A DNA stretch of 36,840 nt, taken from the NCBI GenBank assembly GCA_017476165.1, contig JAFVDR010000082.1, forward strand, positions 1-36,840. Direction: 5' to 3'. Below are positions 23,072 to 30,408 of this stretch, piece after piece. Both the position numbers and the translations under genes were made by a program. The first letter of the stretch is position 1. Every line of letters begins with the position of its first letter. Source of the DNA: Treponema sp. (GTDB lineage Bacteria > Spirochaetota > Spirochaetia > Treponematales > Treponemataceae). A model generated the notes under the pieces. The model made no database searches. It was not told the origin of the DNA and saw nothing but the letters and a program-made list of their open reading frames with translations.

Positions 23072-24410
23072 AGGAGCTGGCACCATGAGCATGTGCAGCT
23101 TGCACGATGCCATTGTAGATGTCATAGAACGGCATGCGTGTGTTTCGTGCAAGTTCTGCTACACTTTCATATTCGGGGTAGTACCTTTTTGTGTCTCCGA
23201 GCTGAACGCATTTGACACGGGCTGTCCCCCATTCCGTTTGAATTTCAGTAACGTTCCGTTCAAGGATGGAGCGCTCCGCCCTGAATTTGCGCATGCCGAT
23301 GGTTGTTGTCTGGGTAAAGAGGATGTGTTCCATGGCTTGACAGGTGCTTTCGGTGCAGATGACGTTTACCGTCCATGCCGGGCGGTTCTTTTTCATGTAG
23401 CATGGGGTGTAGGATACGTCGCGTGCTCCTGCGGAAAACAGTTCTTCCATAACGAATCCCAGGTTTTCGCCCGTGCAGTCATCGATGTTCGTTTCTATCT
23501 TTATGATGGCATCAGATGATGCTGCATCAGATGATGCTTCATCCTCGGATGCTTCTTCGCTGATAATCATGGCGCGCAGGATGCTTGGAACATCGTAGGT
23601 GCGTTTTCCTGCTCCCATTCCCGTGCGCATGATGGTCATTGTCTTGGGTATCGTGGACGACGTGCGCACGGCGGCAACAAAGGCCGCTCCCGTCGGCGTA
23701 ATGAATTCGCCCCTTATCGAAGAAAGCTGGAGCGGCAGGGCATAGTCCTGTGCAATGTTTGCCACTGCTGGAACAGGCACGGGAAGAATGCCGTGCTGGC
23801 AGCGGATTGTTCCGCACCCCTCGAACATGTACGGCACGTAGACGTTGTGTATGGCAAGGCTGTCAAAGCAGACTGCCATGGCAATGACATCGACAATGGA
23901 ATCAACGGCACCCACTTCGTGAAAATGCACCTGATCCACGGGAATGCCGTGGGCTTTTGATTCAGCCTTGGCAATGATGGAAAAGATGGAAAGGGCAAGT
24001 GCCCGTGCCGAATCCGTCATTTGCGTTGCCTGTATTATCTTTGTAATGTCCGACATGTTCCGGTGCGAATGGTGGTGACTGTGATCGTGACTATGTTCGT
24101 GCTCGTGTCCGGAATGCTCATGGCTGTGTTCATGGTGTTTTTCGTGTTCAGTCTCGCCATGACCATGCTCGTGTCCAAACAGATATTCCATGTCATGGTC
24201 GTGGTTGTCTTCTTGCAGGATGACGGCAAAGTCGCAGCAGTCGATGCCATTTTTCTTGACTCTGGAAATCTGTGTCTTGAATGCAAACGGAATGGAATCG
24301 AGTGCTGCTTGCAATGCCTGAGTGTCTGCACCTGCATCGAGCAGGGCTGCTACGGTCATGTCGCCGCTGATTCCTGCGGCACATTCCAGATAGAGTGATT
24401 GTTTTTTCAT
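23070..24410 (-). CDS. larC: Nickel pincer cofactor biosynthesis protein LarC
   Basis: This is a 446-residue protein that inserts nickel into the pyridinium pincer cofactor of lactate racemase and related enzymes, using CTP. The start at 24410 overlaps the larB stop (ATGA). The N-terminus LYLECAAGISGDMTVAALLDAG is diagnostic. A histidine-rich stretch (about residues 69-116, some 20 histidines) probably binds or stores nickel. VDQVHFHEVGAVDSIVDVI and the C-terminal EANIDD-type motif (KIETNIDDCTGENLGFVME) follow. LarC is a single frame here, unlike Lactobacillus plantarum, where a frameshift joins two parts. larA and larE are not in the window. Confidence 0.93.
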   Translation of the reverse strand: MKKQSLYLECAAGISGDMTVAALLDAGADTQALQAALDSIPFAFKTQISRVKKNGIDCCDFAVILQEDNHDHDMEYLFGHEHGHGETEHEKHHEHSHEHSGHEHEHSHDHSHHHSHRNMSDITKIIQATQMTDSARALALSIFSIIAKAESKAHGIPVDQVHFHEVGAVDSIVDVIAMAVCFDSLAIHNVYVPYMFEGCGTIRCQHGILPVPVPAVANIAQDYALPLQLSSIRGEFITPTGAAFVAAVRTSSTIPKTMTIMRTGMGAGKRTYDVPSILRAMIISEEASEDEASSDAASSDAIIKIETNIDDCTGENLGFVMEELFSAGARDVSYTPCYMKKNRPAWTVNVICTESTCQAMEHILFTQTTTIGMRKFRAERSILERNVTEIQTEWGTARVKCVQLGDTKRYYPEYESVAELARNTRMPFYDIYNGIVQAAHAHGASS

Positions 24411-25114
24411 TGTCTGTTCCCCTGTACGGCAAGACGGTTTATCATGACTGCATTGTAGCCTGCACCGTAGCCGTTGTCTATGTTTACTACTGAAATTCCG
24501 TTTGCACATGAGTTGAGCATGGCAAGCAGTGCGGAAAGCCCTGAAAAGCTTGCTCCATACCCCACTGAGGTGGGCACTGCAATGACGGGAACGCTCACCA
24601 TGCCGCCAATGACGCTCGGCAGTGCTCCTTCCATTCCTGCAACGGCAATGACGGCATTTGCCTTGCGGATGTTGTCAATGTGTGCAAGCAGCCTGCCAAG
24701 TCCTGCTACCCCCACATCGTAGTAGCGTTCTACATGAGAACCAAAGTATTCTGCGGTCTGGGCGGCTTCTTCTGCAACGCTTATGTCTGCCGTTCCTGCC
24801 GAACAGACGGCAATGCACCCGATGTGTTCTTGCGGTTTTGTGCTGCTGATTTTGAGGATGCGTGATGTGCCGTCATACTGGGCGTTTGGAATTTCCCTTT
24901 GCACAGCTGCTGCCTGTTGCGGGGTGGCACGAGTTCCGAATGCCTGTCCGTCCGTTTCGAGCAGCCGCTTGAAAATTGCTACAAGGTGTTCCGTGGCTTT
25001 TCCCTGGCAAAAAACTGTTTCTGAAAATCCGGTGCGGTGCAAGCGGTCGGCATCGAGCTTTGCAAAGTGCAGGTTGTTCTTTTGTACGTCGTCGTATATC
25101 TGTATGTCTTGCAT
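24407..25114 (-). CDS. larB: Nickel pincer cofactor biosynthesis protein LarB
   Basis: LarB is a PurE-like enzyme that carboxylates nicotinic acid adenine dinucleotide and cleaves its phosphoanhydride, the first step to the nickel pincer cofactor. The 235-residue protein has an N-terminal helical part with GFSETVFCQGK (about residues 28-38). The PurE-like core follows: CSAGTADISVAEEAAQTAEYFG, YDVGVAGLGRLL, VIAVAGMEGALPSVIGG, and VPTSVGYGASFSGLSALLAMLNSC. It is coupled to larC by a four-base overlap. Length and motifs are normal. Divergent from the GNAT gene. Confidence 0.93.
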   Translation of the reverse strand: MQDIQIYDDVQKNNLHFAKLDADRLHRTGFSETVFCQGKATEHLVAIFKRLLETDGQAFGTRATPQQAAAVQREIPNAQYDGTSRILKISSTKPQEHIGCIAVCSAGTADISVAEEAAQTAEYFGSHVERYYDVGVAGLGRLLAHIDNIRKANAVIAVAGMEGALPSVIGGMVSVPVIAVPTSVGYGASFSGLSALLAMLNSCANGISVVNIDNGYGAGYNAVMINRLAVQGNRQ

Positions 25115-25161
25115 AGCGTTCCTTCATTCTAGCAGATAACAGGGCATACGGCTAGATGGAA

Positions 25162-25237
25162 CGTACAGCAGTGCGTTCTCGTGTACGGCAGTGCACTCAC
25201 GTACAGCGGTGCGTTCTCGTGTACGGCGGCGGTGCGA
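25162..25237. repeat. Two 38-bp tandem repeats
   Basis: Units 25162-25199 and 25200-25237 both start CGTACAGC and contain GTGCGTTCTCGTGTACGGC. Each splits into two shorter GTAC(A/G)GC half-units. They lie between larB and the GNAT gene, upstream of the GNAT promoter. With two contiguous units it is not a CRISPR. Confidence 0.75.
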
Positions 25238-25250
25238 AAATGTGCAAACG

Positions 25251-25280
25251 TTGTATGCATTGGGCAAAATGTGCTAGAAT
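25251..25280 (+). promoter_or_regulatory. Promoter of the GNAT gene
   Basis: TTGTAT (25251-25256) and TAGAAT (25275-25280), 18 bases apart, lie 29 bases before the start codon. Confidence 0.5.
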
Positions 25281-25308
25281 TAAGCCATGTTGTTGCAAGG
25301 AGCTGACA

Positions 25309-25710
25309 GTGAATTTAAATTACAGAATCATTGATTGTGACATATTTGAATCGTACATGGCATTGGAGGGGTGGGACAACTTTCCCCTTTTACGGTCATA
25401 CACCGAAAACGGAGAGTTTTCGTTCATGCTCAAACGCGAAAACTTTATGATTTTTGACTACAAGCCGTCCAACGGATTCCTTAAGGCGGTGTGCGTGTAC
25501 AAAATGATAGACGATACCCTTTACATTGATTTGTTCGAGGTGAACAAGGAGTTCAGGCACATTGGCATAGGCACGCTGGCTCTTGAACGGCTCATGCTGG
25601 AGACGGGTGCAAAGAAAATCCTGCTGGATGCAAAGGACACGAATGCCGAAATCTTTTGGAAGAGCATCGGCATGGAAAAAATTGACAATCAGACATACAG
25701 CATTGCATAA
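25309..25710 (+). CDS. GNAT family N-acetyltransferase
   Basis: This is a 133-residue acetyltransferase. The start is GTG 25309 because AAGGAG lies seven bases upstream and the GNAT fold starts right there (NLNYRIIDCDIFESYM). The longer frame from 25156 runs through the tandem repeat and encodes an unlikely Cys/Arg-rich leader. The acetyl-CoA loop is seen as EFRHIGIGTLALERLMLE (about residues 83-100), and the final IFWKSIGMEKI is the usual GNAT end motif. The substrate is unknown. A long perfect stem-loop follows the stop. Confidence 0.85.
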   Translation: MNLNYRIIDCDIFESYMALEGWDNFPLLRSYTENGEFSFMLKRENFMIFDYKPSNGFLKAVCVYKMIDDTLYIDLFEVNKEFRHIGIGTLALERLMLETGAKKILLDAKDTNAEIFWKSIGMEKIDNQTYSIA

Positions 25711-25713
25711 AAA

Positions 25714-25754
25714 AAGTTCCTGCAGCAAAACTCGTACCTTTACTGCAGGAACTT
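25714..25754. terminator. Stem-loop between convergent GNAT and cellulase genes
   Basis: AAGTTCCTGCAG and CTGCAGGAACTT form a perfect 12-bp stem with a 17-base loop. On the minus strand the T-run precedes the next gene, so it probably terminates both transcripts. Confidence 0.65.
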
Positions 25755-25781
25755 ATGGGAAAAAAGGGGAGGAAGCCTTTT

Positions 25782-27563
25782 TTATTTTTTCAATGTCCTA
25801 AAGTGACTGCGGATGAGTTTTCCTGACGGGGTGAGTTCATTTTCCGTCCAGCCGGATGTTTTTGTGCAGCTGCTTGAAATGACACTCGCCGTTTCATCTT
25901 TGTTGCACAGGCTCCAGTTTATGTGGCTCAGATTGTATTTCTGAATCAGGTTGAACCACTGCAATGTCTGGTACTCGTCGTAGCCGCCGTTGCCCGAGGC
26001 ATCGCATGTGCCGAATTCGGTAATAAACACAGGGAGACCAAGCTTTATGGCGTTTTCAAGCTTTGCACGCATTGCGTCCGTGTGCGTGTGTGCATAGAAA
26101 TGGAAGGTGTACATGATGTTGTTGTACGCCTTGATTTGGTTTGCGGCGGCTTTGTCTACATCCTGTGACCATGTGTTTGTTCCTACGATGACTATTGCAT
26201 CTGGAACATTTGCTCTGATGACGGGAATGACTTCTTCGGCATACGGCTTTATCTGGGAATCCCAGTCGGCGTTCACCGGCTCGTTGCAGATTTCGTAGAG
26301 TATGTTTCCGTAGCCTGCGTATTTCTTTGAGATTTCGCCAAGGAATTTCTTCGCTTCGTCCTTGTATTTGTTGGGGTTGTCGTTGTGCACGTGCCAGTCT
26401 ACGATGACGTACATTCCCTGTGCCGTTGCAGCTTCGATGCCTTTGCAGACAACATTTTTCAGTTCTTCCTGATTGCCTCCGTTACAGTAGCCTGCATAGT
26501 CGCCAGGATACAATGCAAGGCGCACGCAGTTTGTGTTCCAGTCGTTGCGCAGTGTGGCAAAGCTTTCTTCGGATACATAGCCGGGGAACCATGAAAGTCC
26601 GTGGGTGGACATGCCGTACAGCTGGAATTTCTGGTCTTTGCTGTCGTACAGGGATGCACCTGTTACGTGCAGTTTTCCGTGGTTTGCAAATGGAGTTCCC
26701 TTTGCTGCCGTAGGTTCTGCACTTTTTTCTTCCTGTCCTTGAGCTACAATCTGTTCACCTTTTTCTGTTACCGTGTTTACCTCCATGACGAGCATTCCGT
26801 AGCCTTGGATGCGCAGACCGTTTTCCTTGATGGCTTCACGCTCTTTTGCAGTAGGCGTGTAGATGACGGAGTTGTCCGCCTTGACAAGGAAAATGAGGTC
26901 GTCTTGGATGCGGACATCTTCTGCTGCAGAAGTGACTTTGCCCTTGTAGATTGTCCGCCATGGGTTTGTATTGTCTACATACAGCTTGATGTTAAAGTAC
27001 GTTGCACCTTTTTCGGATGGAGAACGGTTTGTAATTATCTGTATTGAAAAGTCATCTCTGTCCTGAAACTGTGATGCAGGCACTGAAAAGCTCTGCCAGT
27101 TGCCAAGGTCAAAAAGGCCTTCTTTCTTTTCCGGGTTGCGCAGTTCTATTTTCTTTACGGAAATGCCGAATCCGTGCAGAGCCATGCCGTACTTCTTCAG
27201 GTTTTGGGCTTCCTGCTGTGAAAGCGTGATGATGATTGTTCCCGAAACTTTGTCCATGGTGATTTCACCATTGCCGAAAGATGCTCCGCTTACGCCGCCA
27301 TAGCCGATCTCTGTCCAGCCGTTTGTCATGGCGTATGCCTTGAGCTTGTGGTAGTCGGCTTTTGTCTGTGTTGCTGAAATGCGGATTACGGAACCTTCTT
27401 CTGCATTCTTAAAGAGGATGTCAGGATATGTGATTGTGTTTGACCATGACAGCTCTCCTACTTTTTTTGCCAGCTGCACTTTTGTTTCTGAATCGGCATG
27501 CACGGCACAGAGTGTCAGTGCTGCTGCAACCGTTGCCATAATGAATCGTTTTACATTAATCAT
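25782..27563 (-). CDS. Exported GH5 family cellulase/endoglucanase
   Basis: This is a 593-residue secreted glycoside hydrolase. A signal peptide ends at AVHAD (about residue 23). Two beta-rich regions without clear family (about 28-140 and 145-270, the second with NTNPWRTIYKGKV) are probably carbohydrate-binding modules. A short Glu/Ala linker leads to the GH5 domain (about 290-590). Its marks are MSTHGLSWFPGYV, NCVRLALYPGD, VIVDWHVHNDNPN, the acid/base Glu in ILYEICNEPV (about 426) and the nucleophile Glu in PVFITEFGT (about 515). It breaks beta-1,4-glucans, fitting a fibre-rich gut. It overlaps the Nudix gene by eight bases; an alternative start is Met9. Confidence 0.92.
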   Translation of the reverse strand: MINVKRFIMATVAAALTLCAVHADSETKVQLAKKVGELSWSNTITYPDILFKNAEEGSVIRISATQTKADYHKLKAYAMTNGWTEIGYGGVSGASFGNGEITMDKVSGTIIITLSQQEAQNLKKYGMALHGFGISVKKIELRNPEKKEGLFDLGNWQSFSVPASQFQDRDDFSIQIITNRSPSEKGATYFNIKLYVDNTNPWRTIYKGKVTSAAEDVRIQDDLIFLVKADNSVIYTPTAKEREAIKENGLRIQGYGMLVMEVNTVTEKGEQIVAQGQEEKSAEPTAAKGTPFANHGKLHVTGASLYDSKDQKFQLYGMSTHGLSWFPGYVSEESFATLRNDWNTNCVRLALYPGDYAGYCNGGNQEELKNVVCKGIEAATAQGMYVIVDWHVHNDNPNKYKDEAKKFLGEISKKYAGYGNILYEICNEPVNADWDSQIKPYAEEVIPVIRANVPDAIVIVGTNTWSQDVDKAAANQIKAYNNIMYTFHFYAHTHTDAMRAKLENAIKLGLPVFITEFGTCDASGNGGYDEYQTLQWFNLIQKYNLSHINWSLCNKDETASVISSSCTKTSGWTENELTPSGKLIRSHFRTLKK

Positions 27564-28041
27564 GTTGCGTACCAGTCTTTCCGTCCAGCGCTGTTTCCAC
27601 CAGTGTGCCGTTTTTGTACACGAGCTTCAGTGAAAAAAACGGTGCATTCTGAGTCAGCAGGTGCAGAAAGATTTTGTCTCCTTCCCATAATGTCAGTTTT
27701 TCTATGTGTTCTTTTAAAACCCATTCAAGTTTGCCTTCATTGCACTCCGTCAGATTTCCGCTAAAATCGTCTGACGTGTACAGGCACATGTATTCAGCAG
27801 GATTGTCGTCCGAAATGAATGTGACAATGCCCCTGAATTTGAAGGAATGCAGTGTAAGACCCGTTTCTTCTTTGACTTCCCTCAACAGGCAGTCTTCGGG
27901 GCTTTCGCCGTGTTCAAAGTGTCCGCCTACACCAATCCATTTGTCACGATTTTCGTCATCCTTCTTATTATATATTCGGTGAAGCATGAGGTAACTGTTA
28001 TCTTTTTCTATGTAACAAAGTGTTGTTAATTGTGATTTCAT
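27556..28041 (-). CDS. Nudix hydrolase (MutT-like)
   Basis: This is a 161-residue protein with a complete Nudix box GGHFEHGESPEDCLLREVKEE plus TGL (about residues 38-61). The first strand is LTTLCYIEKDNSYLMLHR, the pattern of the 8-oxo-dGTP diphosphatase (MutT/YtkD) subgroup. It hydrolyses nucleoside diphosphates linked to another group, probably oxidised nucleotides. No ribosome binding site precedes the ATG; TATAAT lies only six bases before it, suggesting a leaderless mRNA. Its end overlaps the cellulase start. It lies beside the DnaA-box cluster. Confidence 0.92.
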   Translation of the reverse strand: MKSQLTTLCYIEKDNSYLMLHRIYNKKDDENRDKWIGVGGHFEHGESPEDCLLREVKEETGLTLHSFKFRGIVTFISDDNPAEYMCLYTSDDFSGNLTECNEGKLEWVLKEHIEKLTLWEGDKIFLHLLTQNAPFFSLKLVYKNGTLVETALDGKTGTQHD

Positions 28042-28405
28042 GTGCCGATTATACTATAAATGTCCCATGGAATGTACAGTACCTGTTGCTTTTTGTTCAT
28101 AACTTGTCAAAACATACTGAAATTCTGTGGATAACTGGTGAATTTGTGTGCTGATATTGTGGGAAAACAATTGTGATATTTCTATTCTAATATTGTTTAT
28201 TTGTTGTAATATATAAATTTAGATTGTGGAAAACTTCTATGCGTTTTGCGTTCTAAACCTTGTGAAAAACTGTTCATAACTCCGCAAATCCTGTGGATAA
28301 CTCTTGTATTTATTTATGTAGATGAAGTTTCTTAAGGACGTTTTGCCATGCCCTTCATAGCTTTCTTCTATTATTTCCTTTCATTTCTAGAGTAATGATG
28401 GTAGA
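28042..28405. other. Non-coding DnaA-box cluster, candidate replication origin
   Basis: This 364-base gap has no gene. Two perfect DnaA boxes (TGTGGATAA at 28126-28134 and 28292-28300), a one-mismatch box (TGTGGAAAA, 28225-28233) and two copies of TGTTCATAA (28094-28102, 28271-28279) all lie in the same orientation. Each TGTTCATAAC is followed by a TGTGGATAAC. An AT-rich stretch (about 28170-28222, including AATATATAAATTTAG) between the two groups could be the unwinding element. The right part (28301-28405) is the leader of the EAL gene, where I see no strong promoter. Confidence 0.6.
28048..28053 (-). promoter_or_regulatory. -10 box of the Nudix gene, probably leaderless
   Basis: TATAAT on the minus strand ends six bases before the ATG at 28041. 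No good -35 box is seen at 17 bases; an extended element or activator may replace it. Confidence 0.45.
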
Positions 28406-30346
28406 ATGAAAGTAATGTATGTAACTTTCAATATCCATTATGATATCTGTGCGTTTGTCCTGTATGTCCTCATGATATACCTTTTCTTTTACAAAAAGGA
28501 AATGTCAAGCTATCAGAATAGATTTTACATCCTCATGCTTTTTTCCAGCCTGATTGCAGCTGTCTTTGATGCTTGTGCCAGTTTTATGGTCAATGACAAG
28601 TTCTGGTTTCCAGACAGCCTTACCTTTTTCATGAACAGCCTGTACCTTTTGTTTCATAATATGGGAACGTATTTTCTGGCTCTTTATGTTTTTGCTTTGA
28701 CTGGTCGGCTAAAAAGTCATGGACGGCTTTTTTTCGTTCTGTTTCCACTGCCCCTTGTCATTGACGTTGCCATGCTTGTCCAAAACTTTGTTTTTAAGAA
28801 CATGTTTTACCTTGTAGATGGTACTTTCCTTGTCACTCCATGGTATTTGTTCTTTGTTACGTTTTCCATGTTGATTTATTCTGTCGTGTGCCTGTACTTG
28901 ATTGCAACTTTTCACGACAGGTTTTCTTCTTTTCACATAAGCTTTCTTGTGCTGATTATTGTTGGCAACATTGTTATTTCAATACTGGAATATTTTTACA
29001 TGGGCATAAATGTTGAAATGTTTGCCAGGGCTGTCATGCTGTGCATCCTTTTGTTCAGGATAGAAAATGAAAGCGACATCATTAACATCAATACCGGGGT
29101 GTACAACCGCAGTACATTTGAGGAGCATTCCGCCCAGCTTCTCAATTCAAAGCGTCCGTACACGGTGATTCTGCTGAAGCTGTGCAATATCCGTCCTTTG
29201 GTTTCGATTCTTGGCGTGGACTTTATCAATGCCGTCATGTCCGACATTGCAGACTACCTTGCAACGATTTTGGTTGATCGACATTCCATTTATGACTGCA
29301 ACCACTATACCTTTGCATTGATTATAGATGAAAAGCATTCGTTTCTTGTAAAGGATATTACTGTCGCTGTCAACGAAAAGTTCAGCAAGGACTGGATCTA
29401 TGACAACCTGAGCATTCCCCTGTCGGTGGTGATGGGTGTCGTCAATATTCCCTTGGACTTGCGTTCCGTGGATTCCTTGATGAAGCTCATTGACAATGCG
29501 GAGGAAAATTACACTGAGCGGGTGTCGGTCATCAAGGATAGTCAACTGAAATTCCTTCAGCGCGAAGCAATGGTTGCAGCTGCCATTGAAAAGGCTCTGG
29601 ACGAAAAGACGCTGCAACTGTTTTATCAGCCGATATGGGATTGCAGAAGGAAATGCGTTCACGGTGCAGAGGCTTTCGTTCGGCTTAGGGATGAAGACCT
29701 GGACTTTATCCCTTCAGAAGAAGTCATTTCTGTTGCAGAAAAATACGGCACTATCCGTAAGCTTGGCGTGTTCCTGATGCAGGAACTGTGCGCATTCATG
29801 GCAAACCCCACGTTTAGGGAAGTGGGGATGGATTGTATGGTTGTCAATCTTTCTGCCGTTCAGTGCCTGCAGCGGGATCTACCTTTCTTGTTTAAGGATA
29901 TTGTCGATTCGCATGGGCTTCGCACCGAGCGCATCTATTTTGACATTCGGGAAACAACGACAATCATGATGACGAGTTCCGCCCTGCACACAATCCACAA
30001 CCTGCGCGACATGGGCTTTAAGCTTGCACTGGACAACTATGGTACGGGCAATACTGATGCTTCTTCCATATTCATGATGGGGTTTGAAACCATAAAGATT
30101 GACCGCAGCATATTTGCAAAGGGTGAAAGCTCCGACTCTGCACTTGTCTTTTTGCACCACACCATACAGATGCTCAAGGAAATGGGCTATGACGTGGCTG
30201 TTGAGGGGGTGGAAAACCAGAACCAGAAAGACTTTGTTGAAAAATCGGGCATTACTTTTTATCAGGGATACTATTTTTCAAAGCCGCTGCCAAAAGATGA
30301 ATTTTTTGCCTTTTGCAGAAAAATTAAAACGGAAGAAAGCCTCTAA
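28406..30346 (+). CDS. Membrane EAL-domain protein with degenerate GGDEF
   Basis: This is a 646-residue protein. The N-terminal part (residues 1-215) has about seven membrane helices. A GGDEF-like domain (about 222-375) starts DIININTGVYNRSTFEEH, but the catalytic motif is replaced by NHYTF (about 298-302), so no cyclase activity is expected. An EAL domain (about 395-640) shows AEAFVRL for EALLR, NLSAVQ, ALDNYGTGNTDAS for the usual DDFGTG, IKIDRSIF, VAVEGVEN and YQGYYFSKPL. The second Asp of DD is Asn, which probably weakens or abolishes phosphodiesterase activity. It could instead sense cyclic di-GMP. The start codon choice is not certain (ATG 28415 is possible). Confidence 0.85.
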   Translation: MKVMYVTFNIHYDICAFVLYVLMIYLFFYKKEMSSYQNRFYILMLFSSLIAAVFDACASFMVNDKFWFPDSLTFFMNSLYLLFHNMGTYFLALYVFALTGRLKSHGRLFFVLFPLPLVIDVAMLVQNFVFKNMFYLVDGTFLVTPWYLFFVTFSMLIYSVVCLYLIATFHDRFSSFHISFLVLIIVGNIVISILEYFYMGINVEMFARAVMLCILLFRIENESDIININTGVYNRSTFEEHSAQLLNSKRPYTVILLKLCNIRPLVSILGVDFINAVMSDIADYLATILVDRHSIYDCNHYTFALIIDEKHSFLVKDITVAVNEKFSKDWIYDNLSIPLSVVMGVVNIPLDLRSVDSLMKLIDNAEENYTERVSVIKDSQLKFLQREAMVAAAIEKALDEKTLQLFYQPIWDCRRKCVHGAEAFVRLRDEDLDFIPSEEVISVAEKYGTIRKLGVFLMQELCAFMANPTFREVGMDCMVVNLSAVQCLQRDLPFLFKDIVDSHGLRTERIYFDIRETTTIMMTSSALHTIHNLRDMGFKLALDNYGTGNTDASSIFMMGFETIKIDRSIFAKGESSDSALVFLHHTIQMLKEMGYDVAVEGVENQNQKDFVEKSGITFYQGYYFSKPLPKDEFFAFCRKIKTEESL

Positions 30347-30408
30347 AAACATAAGGTATGATGCAGGACTGTTCGAAAACATTTTGACTGTGCTCATTCC
30401 CTTTACTT

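Noticed and set aside
25162-25237. Tandem repeats as a CRISPR array
   Set aside because: Only two adjacent units, no spacers, imperfect copies and no cas genes.
25156-25308. N-terminal extension of the GNAT gene
   Set aside because: It runs through the tandem repeat and promoter, gives a Cys/Arg-rich leader, and a better start (GTG 25309 with AAGGAG) exists.
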